Of a stretch of 64,000 nucleotides of DNA, positions 27,835-34,809 are shown one piece after another. Below the pieces are notes generated by a model. It saw only the letters and a list, made by a program, of their open reading frames with translations, was not told where the DNA came from and made no database searches. The position numbers and the translations under genes were made by a program. The first letter of the stretch is position 1. Every line of letters begins with the position of its first letter. Source of the DNA: JAHIQC01 sp964565645 (GTDB taxonomy: Bacteria > Actinomycetota > Coriobacteriia > Anaerosomatales > JAHIQC01); assembly GCA_964565645.1 (NCBI GenBank), contig CAZMFQ010000007.1, forward strand, positions 1 to 64,000, read 5' to 3'.

Positions 27835-30267
27835 GTGACAGAAGAAGACACGGCCGCAGGTAGACCCAAGCGCCAGGTCCCGTATTCGATCATCATCACC
27901 TTCGTGCTCGTGGTGATGGTCGTCGCCGCGGGCGGCGCTTGGTACTACAGCGCGCAGCGCAGTTCGCTGCGCGAGCGCGTGATGAACGAGATGGAGACCG
28001 TCGCGGCACTCAAGGCCGAATCGACGGCCTCGATGATGCTCGAGTATTCGAACTCTCTCCTGAGCGACGCACGCAGCCCCTTCCTCTCACAGGCTGCTCG
28101 CCGCCAGTTCGAGACCCCCAACAACGCCGACGCGGTCGCAATCGACGAGAGTCTCAGGCTCAAGATGGAGCGCAGCGGCTACGAAGCCATCGTCCTCCTG
28201 GATGCGAAGGGCGAGCCGGTGGCCCATGTGTCGTCCGACGGCGCCACACCGAGCGTCAACCCCGAAGACCGCCCGCTCTTCGACGGTGCACCTCGGTCGG
28301 AGACCCACAACACCGACCTGTATCTCGATCCGGCAGGCCGGCCGACCCTCGACTTCATAGCCCCACTGCTGGATCCGAGCACAGACGGCGGTCCGCCCTT
28401 CGGATACCTTCTCGCACGGGTCGACCCCGAGCAGGCCCTCTATCCGACACTTCTCACGTGGCCGGTCCCCAGCAAGACGGGCGAGACACTCCTGGTGCGC
28501 CAGGACGGCGACTCCGTACTGTTCCTCAACGAGCTCCGGCACCGCAGGGACACCGCACTCAAGTTGAAGCTGCCGATCACGGAGACGCTTCCCGCGGCGC
28601 GCGCCATCACAGGCGACAACCGTCCGCTTGAGGGACGCGACTACCGTGACGTTCCCGTCGTCGCCGATGGCGAACCGGTGGAGGGCACGGCATGGTACGT
28701 GATCTCCAAGGTGGACTCGAGCGAGGTGTACCAGCCGCTTGAGCGAACCGGCATCATGACAATGCTCCTGGTGATCGCCACGATCCTTGCAGCGGGAGCC
28801 GGAGCCACGTGGATATGGACCCAGCAGAGCCGTGACGCGTATGAACGGCTCTACCTCGAAGAGCGTGCGCGTGCGGGGCTCGAGGAGGAACTGTCCCGCA
28901 ATGAAGAGCGTCTGCGTCTGGCGCTCGAAGCCACGTCCGATGCCGTGTGGGACCTCGACGTGGCGGGCGGCACCGCCGTGGTCAACGCGCGGTACTACAC
29001 CATGCTCGGATTCGATGAGGGCGCCTGGCCGCCGACGCTGCAATCGTGGAGCCACCTCGCCCATCCCGATGATCTCGAGGTCGCCACCGCCGCACTTGAA
29101 TCCATGATCGAAGGCGGGGCCGCAAGCGCCGCCTTCGAGATGCGGCTCCAGACCCGCGACGGTGAATGGAAGTGGGTGCTCTCGCGCAGCAGGGTCGTCG
29201 AACGGGACGCGTCGGGCGCGGCGACGCGCATCATCGGAACGCACGTCGACATGACCGAGACCAAGGCCCGCGAACTCGAACTGGAACGCCATCGCAAGCA
29301 TCTCGAGGAACTCGTCGATGAGCGGACCGGGGAGGTCAAAGCGGCAAACGAACGTTTGCAGGAATCGAACGAGGAGCTCGCCGCCGTCAACGAGGAACTC
29401 GCGGCGATGAACGAGGAGTTGACGGCCAACAACGAGGAGCTCGACCAGACCAACGAGGAACTCGCATCCGTCAACGAGGAACTGCTGTCCAGCAACGAGG
29501 AACTGGCGGCCGTCAACGAGGAACTCAATCAGGCCAACGAACGCATCGAGATCGTCAACGCGCAACTGGAGAAGGCAAGCCGGGCGAAGAGCGACTTCCT
29601 CGCGAACATGAGCCACGAACTGCGCACGCCCCTGAACTCGATCCTGGGCTTCACCGGGGTCCTCCTCCAGGGCATCGCCGGTCCGCTGACCGATGAGCAG
29701 GCCCGCCAGCTCGACATGGTGAGGCACGCCGGGCAGCACCTTCTCGCTCTCGTCAACGACATCCTCGATCTTGAGCGCATCGAATCAGGGGTGTTGGAGC
29801 TCGAACCGTGCGAACTGATCCCTGCCGATATCGTCGTCTCTCTTGTGGACAGCCTCAGACCGCTCGCGGAGGAGAAGGGGCTCGGCCTCACCTACGACCT
29901 CACAGATGCGCCGCCCACGCTTCATGCGGATGCACGGGCTCTCGAGCAGATCCTGTTCAACCTTGTGGGCAACGCGATCAAGTACACGACCGAGGGCGCC
30001 GTCACTGTCACGGTAACGGCCGACGACCGCGAAATGAGGTTCGCTGTCCGCGACACAGGCCCGGGCATCCCGCCTGAACAACTCGAATCGGTGTTCGACG
30101 AGTTCGTCCAGGTCCGCGCCCGCAGCGGCGAGAAGCCGGCGGGCACCGGTCTCGGGCTCGCCGTTTCACGACGTCTGGCCGCGATGCACGGCGGCCGGAT
30201 CGAGCTCCAGAGCACGATCGATGTCGGCAGTGAGTTCGCGCTCGTGATACCGCGCGAAGGGATCTGA
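27835..30267 (+). CDS. membrane-bound PAS sensor histidine kinase with long heptad coiled coil
   Basis: About 810 residues from the GTG at 27835, 3-6 bases after GGGGGAG. The order is: membrane helix (about 17-38), extracytoplasmic sensor region of Cache type (about 40-300), second helix (about 302-322), PAS/PAC domain (about 355-480), eleven consecutive heptads mostly of the form NEELxxx (about 502-580), HisKA with SHELRTPLNS (His594), and HATPase_c with N-box NAIKYT and G-boxes DTGPGIP and GTGLGLAV. It lacks a receiver domain, and no response regulator gene lies next to it, so it is an orphan kinase. The signal is unknown. Confidence 0.93.
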   Translation: MTEEDTAAGRPKRQVPYSIIITFVLVVMVVAAGGAWYYSAQRSSLRERVMNEMETVAALKAESTASMMLEYSNSLLSDARSPFLSQAARRQFETPNNADAVAIDESLRLKMERSGYEAIVLLDAKGEPVAHVSSDGATPSVNPEDRPLFDGAPRSETHNTDLYLDPAGRPTLDFIAPLLDPSTDGGPPFGYLLARVDPEQALYPTLLTWPVPSKTGETLLVRQDGDSVLFLNELRHRRDTALKLKLPITETLPAARAITGDNRPLEGRDYRDVPVVADGEPVEGTAWYVISKVDSSEVYQPLERTGIMTMLLVIATILAAGAGATWIWTQQSRDAYERLYLEERARAGLEEELSRNEERLRLALEATSDAVWDLDVAGGTAVVNARYYTMLGFDEGAWPPTLQSWSHLAHPDDLEVATAALESMIEGGAASAAFEMRLQTRDGEWKWVLSRSRVVERDASGAATRIIGTHVDMTETKARELELERHRKHLEELVDERTGEVKAANERLQESNEELAAVNEELAAMNEELTANNEELDQTNEELASVNEELLSSNEELAAVNEELNQANERIEIVNAQLEKASRAKSDFLANMSHELRTPLNSILGFTGVLLQGIAGPLTDEQARQLDMVRHAGQHLLALVNDILDLERIESGVLELEPCELIPADIVVSLVDSLRPLAEEKGLGLTYDLTDAPPTLHADARALEQILFNLVGNAIKYTTEGAVTVTVTADDREMRFAVRDTGPGIPPEQLESVFDEFVQVRARSGEKPAGTGLGLAVSRRLAAMHGGRIELQSTIDVGSEFALVIPREGI

Positions 30268-30302
30268 TCGTCCCGCCCATCGCTGATGCGGTTGCGAAAG
30301 CG

Positions 30303-30330
30303 GAAGGCCGCCTCGGGGGCGGCCTTCTTC
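30303..30330 (+). terminator. rho-independent terminator after the kinase gene
   Basis: GAAGGCCGCC pairs with GGCGGCCTTC around a short loop, and TTC follows. It lies 35 bases after the kinase stop and could also stop minus-strand transcription from the tRNA-Ala gene, which reads toward it. Confidence 0.8.
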
Positions 30331-30338
30331 ATATGCGT

Positions 30339-30414
30339 TGGTGGAGACGAAGGGGCTCGAACCCTCGACCTCAGGCTTGCAAAGCCCGCGCTCTCCCAGC
30401 TGAGCTACGTCCCC
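30339..30414 (-). tRNA. tRNA-Ala (anticodon TGC), CCA encoded
   Basis: A cloverleaf reads on the minus strand. The acceptor is GGGGACG with CGTCTCC, the D arm has AGCTCAGCTGGGAGAGC, the anticodon loop is CTTTGCAAG (TGC, alanine) and the T arm has GGTTCGAGCC. The 3' end continues with A then CCA in the DNA. It stands alone rather than in an rRNA spacer. A possible -10 (TACACT on the minus strand, 30443-30448) lies about 29 bases upstream of the 5' end. Confidence 0.97.
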
Positions 30415-30598
30415 GTACGCCCGCTCGCACGGGCAGTAACGTAGTGTACCCGCCACATCGTGCTCGTGCCACCCATCCGCGGTTGCAGGATTGCTCACAC
30501 GCCTGCGCTGGCCATCACCACATCCTCACACCTCCCTCACGCCATTTTCAGCGCAGGGGGGGATGATCCAAGTGCAACGGTGATGAAAGGAGAACGTG

Positions 30599-30940
30599 AT
30601 GATGCGCTACGGATTCGGGGGCGTCCCCGGGCACATGGCCGGTTTCGATCCGTTCGGAGGTTTGATGATCGTGGGATTCATACTGTTCGCAGCACTGCTC
30701 GGTATCGGGCTATGGGCGATCCTGAGGCGCGACCATGTCTCACACGTCTCATCAGCAGGTGCGGCCACCGGTGCGTTCATGCATCAGGCGCCGGCACAGT
30801 ATCACACCGCCGGCGCAAGCGGGGGTGGAGCGGCCGACCCGCTCTCCATCGTCCGTGAGCGGCTGGCTCGAGGCGAGATAGACGTGGCCCAGTACCAGGA
30901 GATCGTTGCGGCCCTCGGACCGCATACACCTGACGCCTGA
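30599..30940 (+). CDS. SHOCT-domain small membrane protein
   Basis: About 113 residues. One membrane helix lies at about 20-42 (GGLMIVGFILFAALLGIGLW), followed by a Gly/Ala/His linker and a C-terminal SHOCT motif at about 80-105 (DPLSIVRERLARGEIDVAQY). SHOCT segments are short oligomerisation motifs common at protein ends, with no enzymatic role. AAAGGAG lies 7 bases before the ATG at 30599. The gene is single and is closed by a strong terminator. Function is unknown. Confidence 0.88.
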   Translation: MMRYGFGGVPGHMAGFDPFGGLMIVGFILFAALLGIGLWAILRRDHVSHVSSAGAATGAFMHQAPAQYHTAGASGGGAADPLSIVRERLARGEIDVAQYQEIVAALGPHTPDA

Positions 30941-30962
30941 CCGCACGACAACAGGAGTTGAA

Positions 30963-30993
30963 GCAAGGCCCCCGCGAAAGCGGGGGCCTTGCT
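30963..30993 (+). terminator. rho-independent terminator after the SHOCT gene
   Basis: A perfect 13-base inverted repeat, GCAAGGCCCCCGC with GCGGGGGCCTTGC, closes a GAAA-type loop 22 bases after the stop. The T tract is short, but the stem is very stable. Confidence 0.8.
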
Positions 30994-31074
30994 GCATTTC
31001 GGCCCCGAAACATCCCGCGAACTGCTGTCTTTCATCGAACGGACCTTCGTCCGGAACACCAACGTCGCGCAAGT

Positions 31075-31112
31075 GTAACGAACACGAAACGACAGGTCCG
31101 TTGCCGCGAAAC
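31075..31112 (+). promoter_or_regulatory. GlnR-type operator upstream of the ammonium transporter gene
   Basis: The arrangement is GTAAC-n6-GAAAC-n6-TCCGT-n6-GAAAC. It matches the a-site/b-site layout of the actinobacterial GlnR box (gTnAC-n6-GAAAC repeated every 22 bases). The first site is perfect, the GAAAC halves are exactly 22 bases apart, and only the second GTnAC half is poor. It ends 140 bases before the ammonium transporter start, where nitrogen control is expected. GlnR itself is not in this window. Confidence 0.65.
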
Positions 31113-31252
31113 ATGCGGCTGGTTGCATGGAGCGCACAGCTCGCCCGTCGGGCCTGCTGATCGGACCAAGAGATGTCCTGCGCGAAGGAGGTGTACACGG
31201 GATGGGTCCAATACGAGTTCACTCAACGACAGCAATCAAGGAGGTAGTCTCC

Positions 31253-32596
31253 ATGCTCAAGCGCACGCTGCCGCTGGCCGGCCTCGTAGCCGCGCTGGTA
31301 TTGGCTCTCCCCGCTTTCGCGTTCGCGGCCGACCCCAACGGGGCGGACACGCTTGCGGCGGACCCCACTCTCGCGACGACGTTCATCTGGATGCTTGTCG
31401 CAGCGTTCCTTGTCTATTTCATGCAGGCAGGCTTCGCCATGGTCGAGGCCGGGTTCTGTAGAGCCAAGAACGCCACGAACCTGATGATGAAGAACCTGCT
31501 CGACTTCGTTATGGGGTCGCTCGCGTACTTCGCGATCGGCTTCGCCCTCATGTACGGCGCCGACAAGGCGGGCATCGTCGGAACGACCGGCTGGTTCATG
31601 GCCGGCGGCAACTACGATGTGACGGTCTATCGTGACTTCATGTTCCAAGTCGTCTTCGCCGCTACCGCGGCGACCATCGTATCGGGCGCGGTCGCCGAGC
31701 GCCTCAAGTTCTCCGCGTACCTCGTGTACTCCGTCGTGATCAGCGCGGTGATCTACCCGCTGTACGGTCACTGGGTCTGGGGCGGCGGTTGGCTCTCCCA
31801 GATGGCCACTCCCTTCCACGACTTCGCGGGCTCAGGCGTGGTCCACGCGCTCGGCGGCTTCGTCGGTCTCGCAGGCGCCATGGTGCTCGGTCCGCGCTTC
31901 GGCAAGTACGACAAGGACGGCAAGCCGAAGGCCATCCCGGGTCACAACATCCCTCTCGCAGCCCTGGGCGTGTTCATCCTGTGGTTCGGCTGGTTCGGCT
32001 TCAACCCCGGCTCGACCCTCAACGGCAACGACCTGCGCATCGCAGTGATCGCCGTGAACACCAACATGGCTGCAGCCGCGGGTTCTGCGATCGCCCTGCT
32101 GATCGTCAAGCTCAAGACGGGCACCTTCGACATCGGTATGGCTCTCAACGGCGCACTCGCCGGCCTGGTCGCGGTCACCGCGCCCTGCGCTGTCATCAGC
32201 GGTGGCTCCGCGATCGCCATCGGCGCCGTCGCCGGCGCACTGGTGGTCATGGCCATCTACCTGGTGGAGAACATGGGTATCGATGACCCGGTGGGCGCGT
32301 TCTCCGTCCATGGCGTCAACGGCATCTGGGGCCTGCTTGCCGTCGGTCTGTTCGCCGACGGGACCTACGGCGGCGTCACCGGTCTGTTCTTTGGCGGTGG
32401 TACGGCGCAGCTCGTATCTCAGATCATCGGCGCCGCAGTGGTCGCCGCATGGGCGTTCGGACTCGGCTTCATCACCTTCAAGGGGATGGACCTCGCATTC
32501 GGTATCCGCGTCACTCCCGAAGAGGAGATCCGCGGACTCGATATCGACGAGCATGGTAGCTCGGCATACCCGAACTTCCTGGTAGTGGAAGAGTAG
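31253..32596 (+). CDS. amt: ammonium transporter (Amt family)
   Basis: 447 residues from the ATG at 31253, after a perfect AAGGAGGT site. A signal-like first segment ends at AFAAD, and eleven membrane helices follow. The Amt signature is present: MQAGFAMVEAGFCRAKNATN, the twin histidines (YGHWVWGGGWL and FSVHGVNGIWG) that line the pore, and GFNPGSTLNGN. The C-terminal tail with EEIRGLDIDEHG is the segment PII proteins contact. Two PII genes follow, the first 29 bases downstream, giving the standard amt-glnK nitrogen operon. It conducts ammonium across the plasma membrane under nitrogen limitation. Confidence 0.97.
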   Translation: MLKRTLPLAGLVAALVLALPAFAFAADPNGADTLAADPTLATTFIWMLVAAFLVYFMQAGFAMVEAGFCRAKNATNLMMKNLLDFVMGSLAYFAIGFALMYGADKAGIVGTTGWFMAGGNYDVTVYRDFMFQVVFAATAATIVSGAVAERLKFSAYLVYSVVISAVIYPLYGHWVWGGGWLSQMATPFHDFAGSGVVHALGGFVGLAGAMVLGPRFGKYDKDGKPKAIPGHNIPLAALGVFILWFGWFGFNPGSTLNGNDLRIAVIAVNTNMAAAAGSAIALLIVKLKTGTFDIGMALNGALAGLVAVTAPCAVISGGSAIAIGAVAGALVVMAIYLVENMGIDDPVGAFSVHGVNGIWGLLAVGLFADGTYGGVTGLFFGGGTAQLVSQIIGAAVVAAWAFGLGFITFKGMDLAFGIRVTPEEEIRGLDIDEHGSSAYPNFLVVEE

Positions 32597-32625
32597 ACAC
32601 CAGACCCACCGAGGAGGTGAAGACC

Positions 32626-32964
32626 GTGAAGAAGATAGAAGCGGTGATCCGGCCCGAGAAGCTGGACGACGTCAAGGCGGCCCTCGAGGCGGCCGGTTAC
32701 CCCGGACTGATGCTCACGCGCATCGAAGGCCATGGCAAGCAGAAGGGCCTCATGCAGCAGTTCCGCGGTCGCCAGTACAAGGTGGAGATGCTGCCGAAGT
32801 ACAAGATCGAAGTCGTATGCGCCGACGGTGATTGCGCCAAGATCATCGAGGCGGTATCGAGCTCGGCCCGCACAGGCGAGGTCGGCGACGGCAAGATCTT
32901 CGTCAGTGATATCTCCGACGTGACCCGTATCCGCACCGGAGAGTCCGGAGACGTGGCCATCTAG
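32626..32964 (+). CDS. glnK: PII nitrogen regulatory protein (first copy)
   Basis: 112 residues, the exact family length, from the GTG at 32626; the GAGGAGG at 32611 serves this start better than the GTG at 32617. The family markers are MKKIEAVIRPEKLDDVK-like N-terminus, T-loop GHGKQKG, then RTGEVGDGKIFV and TRIRTGE at the ATP site. The modifiable T-loop Tyr51 is kept (RGRQY), while Tyr46 is Phe. It should bind ATP, ADP and 2-oxoglutarate and block the ammonium channel. It is co-transcribed with amt. Confidence 0.96.
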   Translation: MKKIEAVIRPEKLDDVKAALEAAGYPGLMLTRIEGHGKQKGLMQQFRGRQYKVEMLPKYKIEVVCADGDCAKIIEAVSSSARTGEVGDGKIFVSDISDVTRIRTGESGDVAI

Positions 32965-32986
32965 CGACACACCGTGCGAGTGACGA

Positions 32987-33016
32987 CAGGGCGGGGGCTC
33001 GTCGGCCCCCGCCCTG
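32987..33016 (+). other. intercistronic GC hairpin between the two PII genes
   Basis: CAGGGCGGGGGC pairs fully with GCCCCCGCCCTG around a 6-base loop. No T tract follows, so it is more likely an RNA-stability or partial attenuation element than a terminator. The next ribosome site starts just after it. Confidence 0.6.
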
Positions 33017-33044
33017 CGCACACCCGGACCCAGGGAGCGAAGCG

Positions 33045-33383
33045 ATGAAGCGGATCGAAGCCATACTGCGCCCGGAGCGGCTCGAAGAAGTGCGCTCGGC
33101 CCTCGACGAACTCGAGCGGATGGGCATGACGGTCATCGAGACCAAGGGGCACGGCACACAGGGCGGCCTCTCGCAGACCTGGCGGGGGGGCGAATACCAC
33201 GTGACCCTCGTCCCGAAGGTCATGGTCATCGCCGTGGTCCACGACCATGAGGTCACGGAGACCATCGAGACCATCGTCGCGGCCGCACGGACCGGCGTCA
33301 TGGGCGACGGCAAGATCTTCGTCACGCCGGTCGAGCAGGTCATCCGCATCCGGACCGGCGAGTCCGGCGCCGAGGCGCTCTAG
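33045..33383 (+). CDS. PII nitrogen regulatory protein (second, divergent copy)
   Basis: 112 residues, collinear with the first copy but divergent in the T-loop. It reads GHGTQGGLSQTW where the usual form is GxGRQKG, so the Arg38 and Lys40 equivalents are lost, and Tyr46 is Trp. Tyr51 (GGEY) and the ATP-site segments TGVMGDGKIFV and IRIRTGE remain. Loss of the Lys at 40 may change ATP or partner binding. The tandem with a canonical GlnK suggests division of labour, with one copy for the transporter and the other for a different target. A strong terminator follows. Confidence 0.94.
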   Translation: MKRIEAILRPERLEEVRSALDELERMGMTVIETKGHGTQGGLSQTWRGGEYHVTLVPKVMVIAVVHDHEVTETIETIVAAARTGVMGDGKIFVTPVEQVIRIRTGESGAEAL

Positions 33384-33433
33384 AGGCCGGGCGATCGGCG
33401 CTTCACGACAGAGCGTCCGACCGGAAACGAAAA

Positions 33434-33463
33434 GAAGGCCCGCGCAACGAGGCGCGGGCCTTC
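33434..33463. terminator. bidirectional terminator
   Basis: GAAGGCCCGCGC pairs perfectly with GCGCGGGCCTTC. T-rich tails exist on both strands (TTCTGTCTTCT on plus, TTCTTTTCG on minus). On the plus strand it ends the nitrogen operon; on the minus strand it ends the candidate RNA described next. Confidence 0.9.
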
Positions 33464-33665
33464 TGTCTTCTCATTGCCGGGATGGCCTTCGCACCGCCCG
33501 AGGTTCCCCTCCAAAAGGATATCCTTGGGAGCTTTCGGCCAAGTGAGCGGTCCCTCTTGGCCTCATCCCACGTGATCCCAGGGGCTTTTGCCCGGGTCTT
33601 CGGCGGCTGAACTCGTCTTGTGTCCTACCGAACAAGTCGCGCCTACCTGACGCGTACCGATCGAA
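33434..33665 (-). ncRNA. candidate structured non-coding RNA
   Basis: A roughly 230-nucleotide minus-strand unit with no open frame. A possible -10 (TACAAT) precedes it and a strong terminator ends it. It folds into several hairpins: CTTGT with ACAAG, CCCGGGC-AAAA-GCCCCTGGG, GGCCAAG with CTTGGCC, and CTCC-AAGG with CCTT-GGAG. A long-range pairing (GGGAT-GGCC with GGCC-ATCCC) encloses the last two. I could not match it to tmRNA, RNase P, SRP RNA or a riboswitch class. Divergent 6S RNA or raiA-type RNA remain open. The neighbouring 33666-33855 stretch shows no gene. Confidence 0.55.
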
Positions 33666-33670
33666 CCGAC

Positions 33671-33676
33671 ATTGTA
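33671..33676 (-). promoter_or_regulatory. possible -10 box of the candidate RNA
   Basis: TACAAT on the minus strand, with a weak -35 match 17 bases upstream (GAGACG). It would start transcription near 33663. Confidence 0.4.
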
Positions 33677-33855
33677 CGAACCTACACTCCTGACGTCTCT
33701 CTCAGCATGCGGCCAGCTCGAAGCCCTTCATCTGCCATCCCGGCATAAATCGAATCTCTCACCGGGTGATCCACACCTCTTTTGTCAACGTGCCGATCGC
33801 CATCACTGATCGCCTTTGAGTCTATATACCCGCGGAACCGAGACTCGCACGCAAA

Positions 33856-33882
33856 GAGGCGACCCCGGTTCGGGGCCGCCTC
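33856..33882 (-). terminator. terminator after the selenoprotein gene
   Basis: GAGGCGGCCCCG pairs with CGGGGTCGCCTC (one mismatch), and CTCTTTGC follows on the minus strand, 24 bases past the stop. Confidence 0.85.
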
Positions 33883-33906
33883 CGGATGGCGCATGTGACT
33901 CCGGTG

Positions 33907-34617
33907 CTACTTGAGCGAGTCGAGGGTCTTGCGCATCTGGTTCTCGGACTGCTCGCCGAGGAGCCGTGTCGCCTCGGTACCGTCGGTGTTGAGGAACACG
34001 AACGTCGGCACCGCGGTGATACCGTACTTCTGGCTCAGGCTCTGGGCCTGTGGATCCGTGTCGGCGTTGATGAGCCGGAACTCGACCTTGCCCTTGTACT
34101 GCTTCTCTAGCCCGTCGACCACGGGCTTCATCGTTTTGCAGCTGGGTCACCAATCTGTGTAGAACTCGTAGAGCACCGGCGTGTCGGTCGCCTTCTCGAC
34201 GGGTGCCGGGGCGACCGCGACGGTCCCCCGCTCGATGTCGCCGTTCCACGCGACCATACCCTGATCGAAGTGGTAGATCTTCTTGAAGCCCGCCTGCGTC
34301 AGGTACTGAACGGCCGACGCCGATCTGGAACCTGTCGCGCAGTAGACGGCCACCGGCTGGGCCGGGTCCAGAGCGGCCGCCTGAGCCGCCATCTGGTCGA
34401 CCGGGATGTTGATGGCACCGGGCACGTGACCTGCCTCGAACTCCCCGGGCGTCCGGACATCCACAACGGTGACGCCGCTTCCCGCGAGTTCGGTGAGCTT
34501 GGTCGAGTCGACCACCTCGACCTGCGCACCGCCGCTCGGACTGAACATGGCAAAGCCCAGCGCGACGACCGCGATGGCTGCCACCGCCCAGACGATGGTC
34601 TTGGTGTTCTTGTTCAT
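33907..34617 (-). CDS. rhodanese-thioredoxin fusion selenoprotein (UxxC)
   Basis: A 236-residue product if the in-frame TGA at 34147-34149 is read as selenocysteine. Residues 8-28 form a membrane anchor or signal. Residues 35-130 are a rhodanese domain (VTVVDVRTPGEFEAGHVPGA, active Cys in YCATGSRSA). Residues 145-236 are a thioredoxin domain: YTDW-U-PSCKTMKPVV, with Sec157 where thioredoxins have the first CxxC cysteine, then cis-Pro in GITAVPTFVFL. The frame is unbroken on both sides of the TGA, and a SECIS-like hairpin follows. It probably handles extracytoplasmic disulfides or sulfane sulfur. It stands alone with its own terminator. Confidence 0.88.
34109..34127 (-). promoter_or_regulatory. 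bacterial SECIS-like hairpin for Sec insertion
   Basis: AGCCCGT pairs perfectly with ACGGGCT around the loop GGTCG, 19 bases after the TGA codon on the coding strand. A short stem with a G-U containing apical loop, at this distance within the reading frame, is what SelB needs. The Escherichia coli fdhF element has a similar loop. The hairpin sits over codons for the first thioredoxin helix, so it is decoded as protein as well. Confidence 0.75.
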
Positions 34618-34809
34618 CGGGCTCCGCTCCTCGAAGGCCGTACATTCCTGTCGGAGTATACCCCTAGGGGTATCTGCCGTGCAACTCCTCGGCTATGATC
34701 GCCGAGGTCGGGGATAATCACGTGTATCGCACCTCACACGCTCCGAGCAAGAAAGCGGCCAGCGTGTGGCCATATGGGGGAACACGTCACAGCCGTCTGG
34801 AGTCTTCGC

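Noticed and set aside
29340..29577. 21-base DNA repeats resembling a tandem repeat or CRISPR
   Set aside because: They are in frame within the kinase gene and encode heptads; there are no unique spacers.
32987..33016. Terminator between the two PII genes
   Set aside because: The stem is strong, but no T tract follows and the next gene lies right behind it.
32626..33383. Loss of the modifiable Tyr51 in the PII proteins
   Set aside because: Alignment by residue number shows Tyr51 present in both copies; it is position 46 that differs (Phe and Trp).
33467..33660. A plus-strand riboswitch in the same region
   Set aside because: No plus-strand gene follows; the next genes on both sides point the other way or lie more than 1 kb off.
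33434..33665. RNase P RNA, tmRNA, SRP RNA or 6C RNA
   Set aside because: The conserved cores of these RNAs were not found on either strand; only a coincidental ACAGAA resembles a segment of RNase P RNA.
34147..34149. Stop codon splitting the rhodanese and thioredoxin parts, read as a pseudogene
   Set aside because: The frame is intact on both sides, the TGA replaces the one residue that selenocysteine replaces in UxxC proteins, and a SECIS-like hairpin follows.
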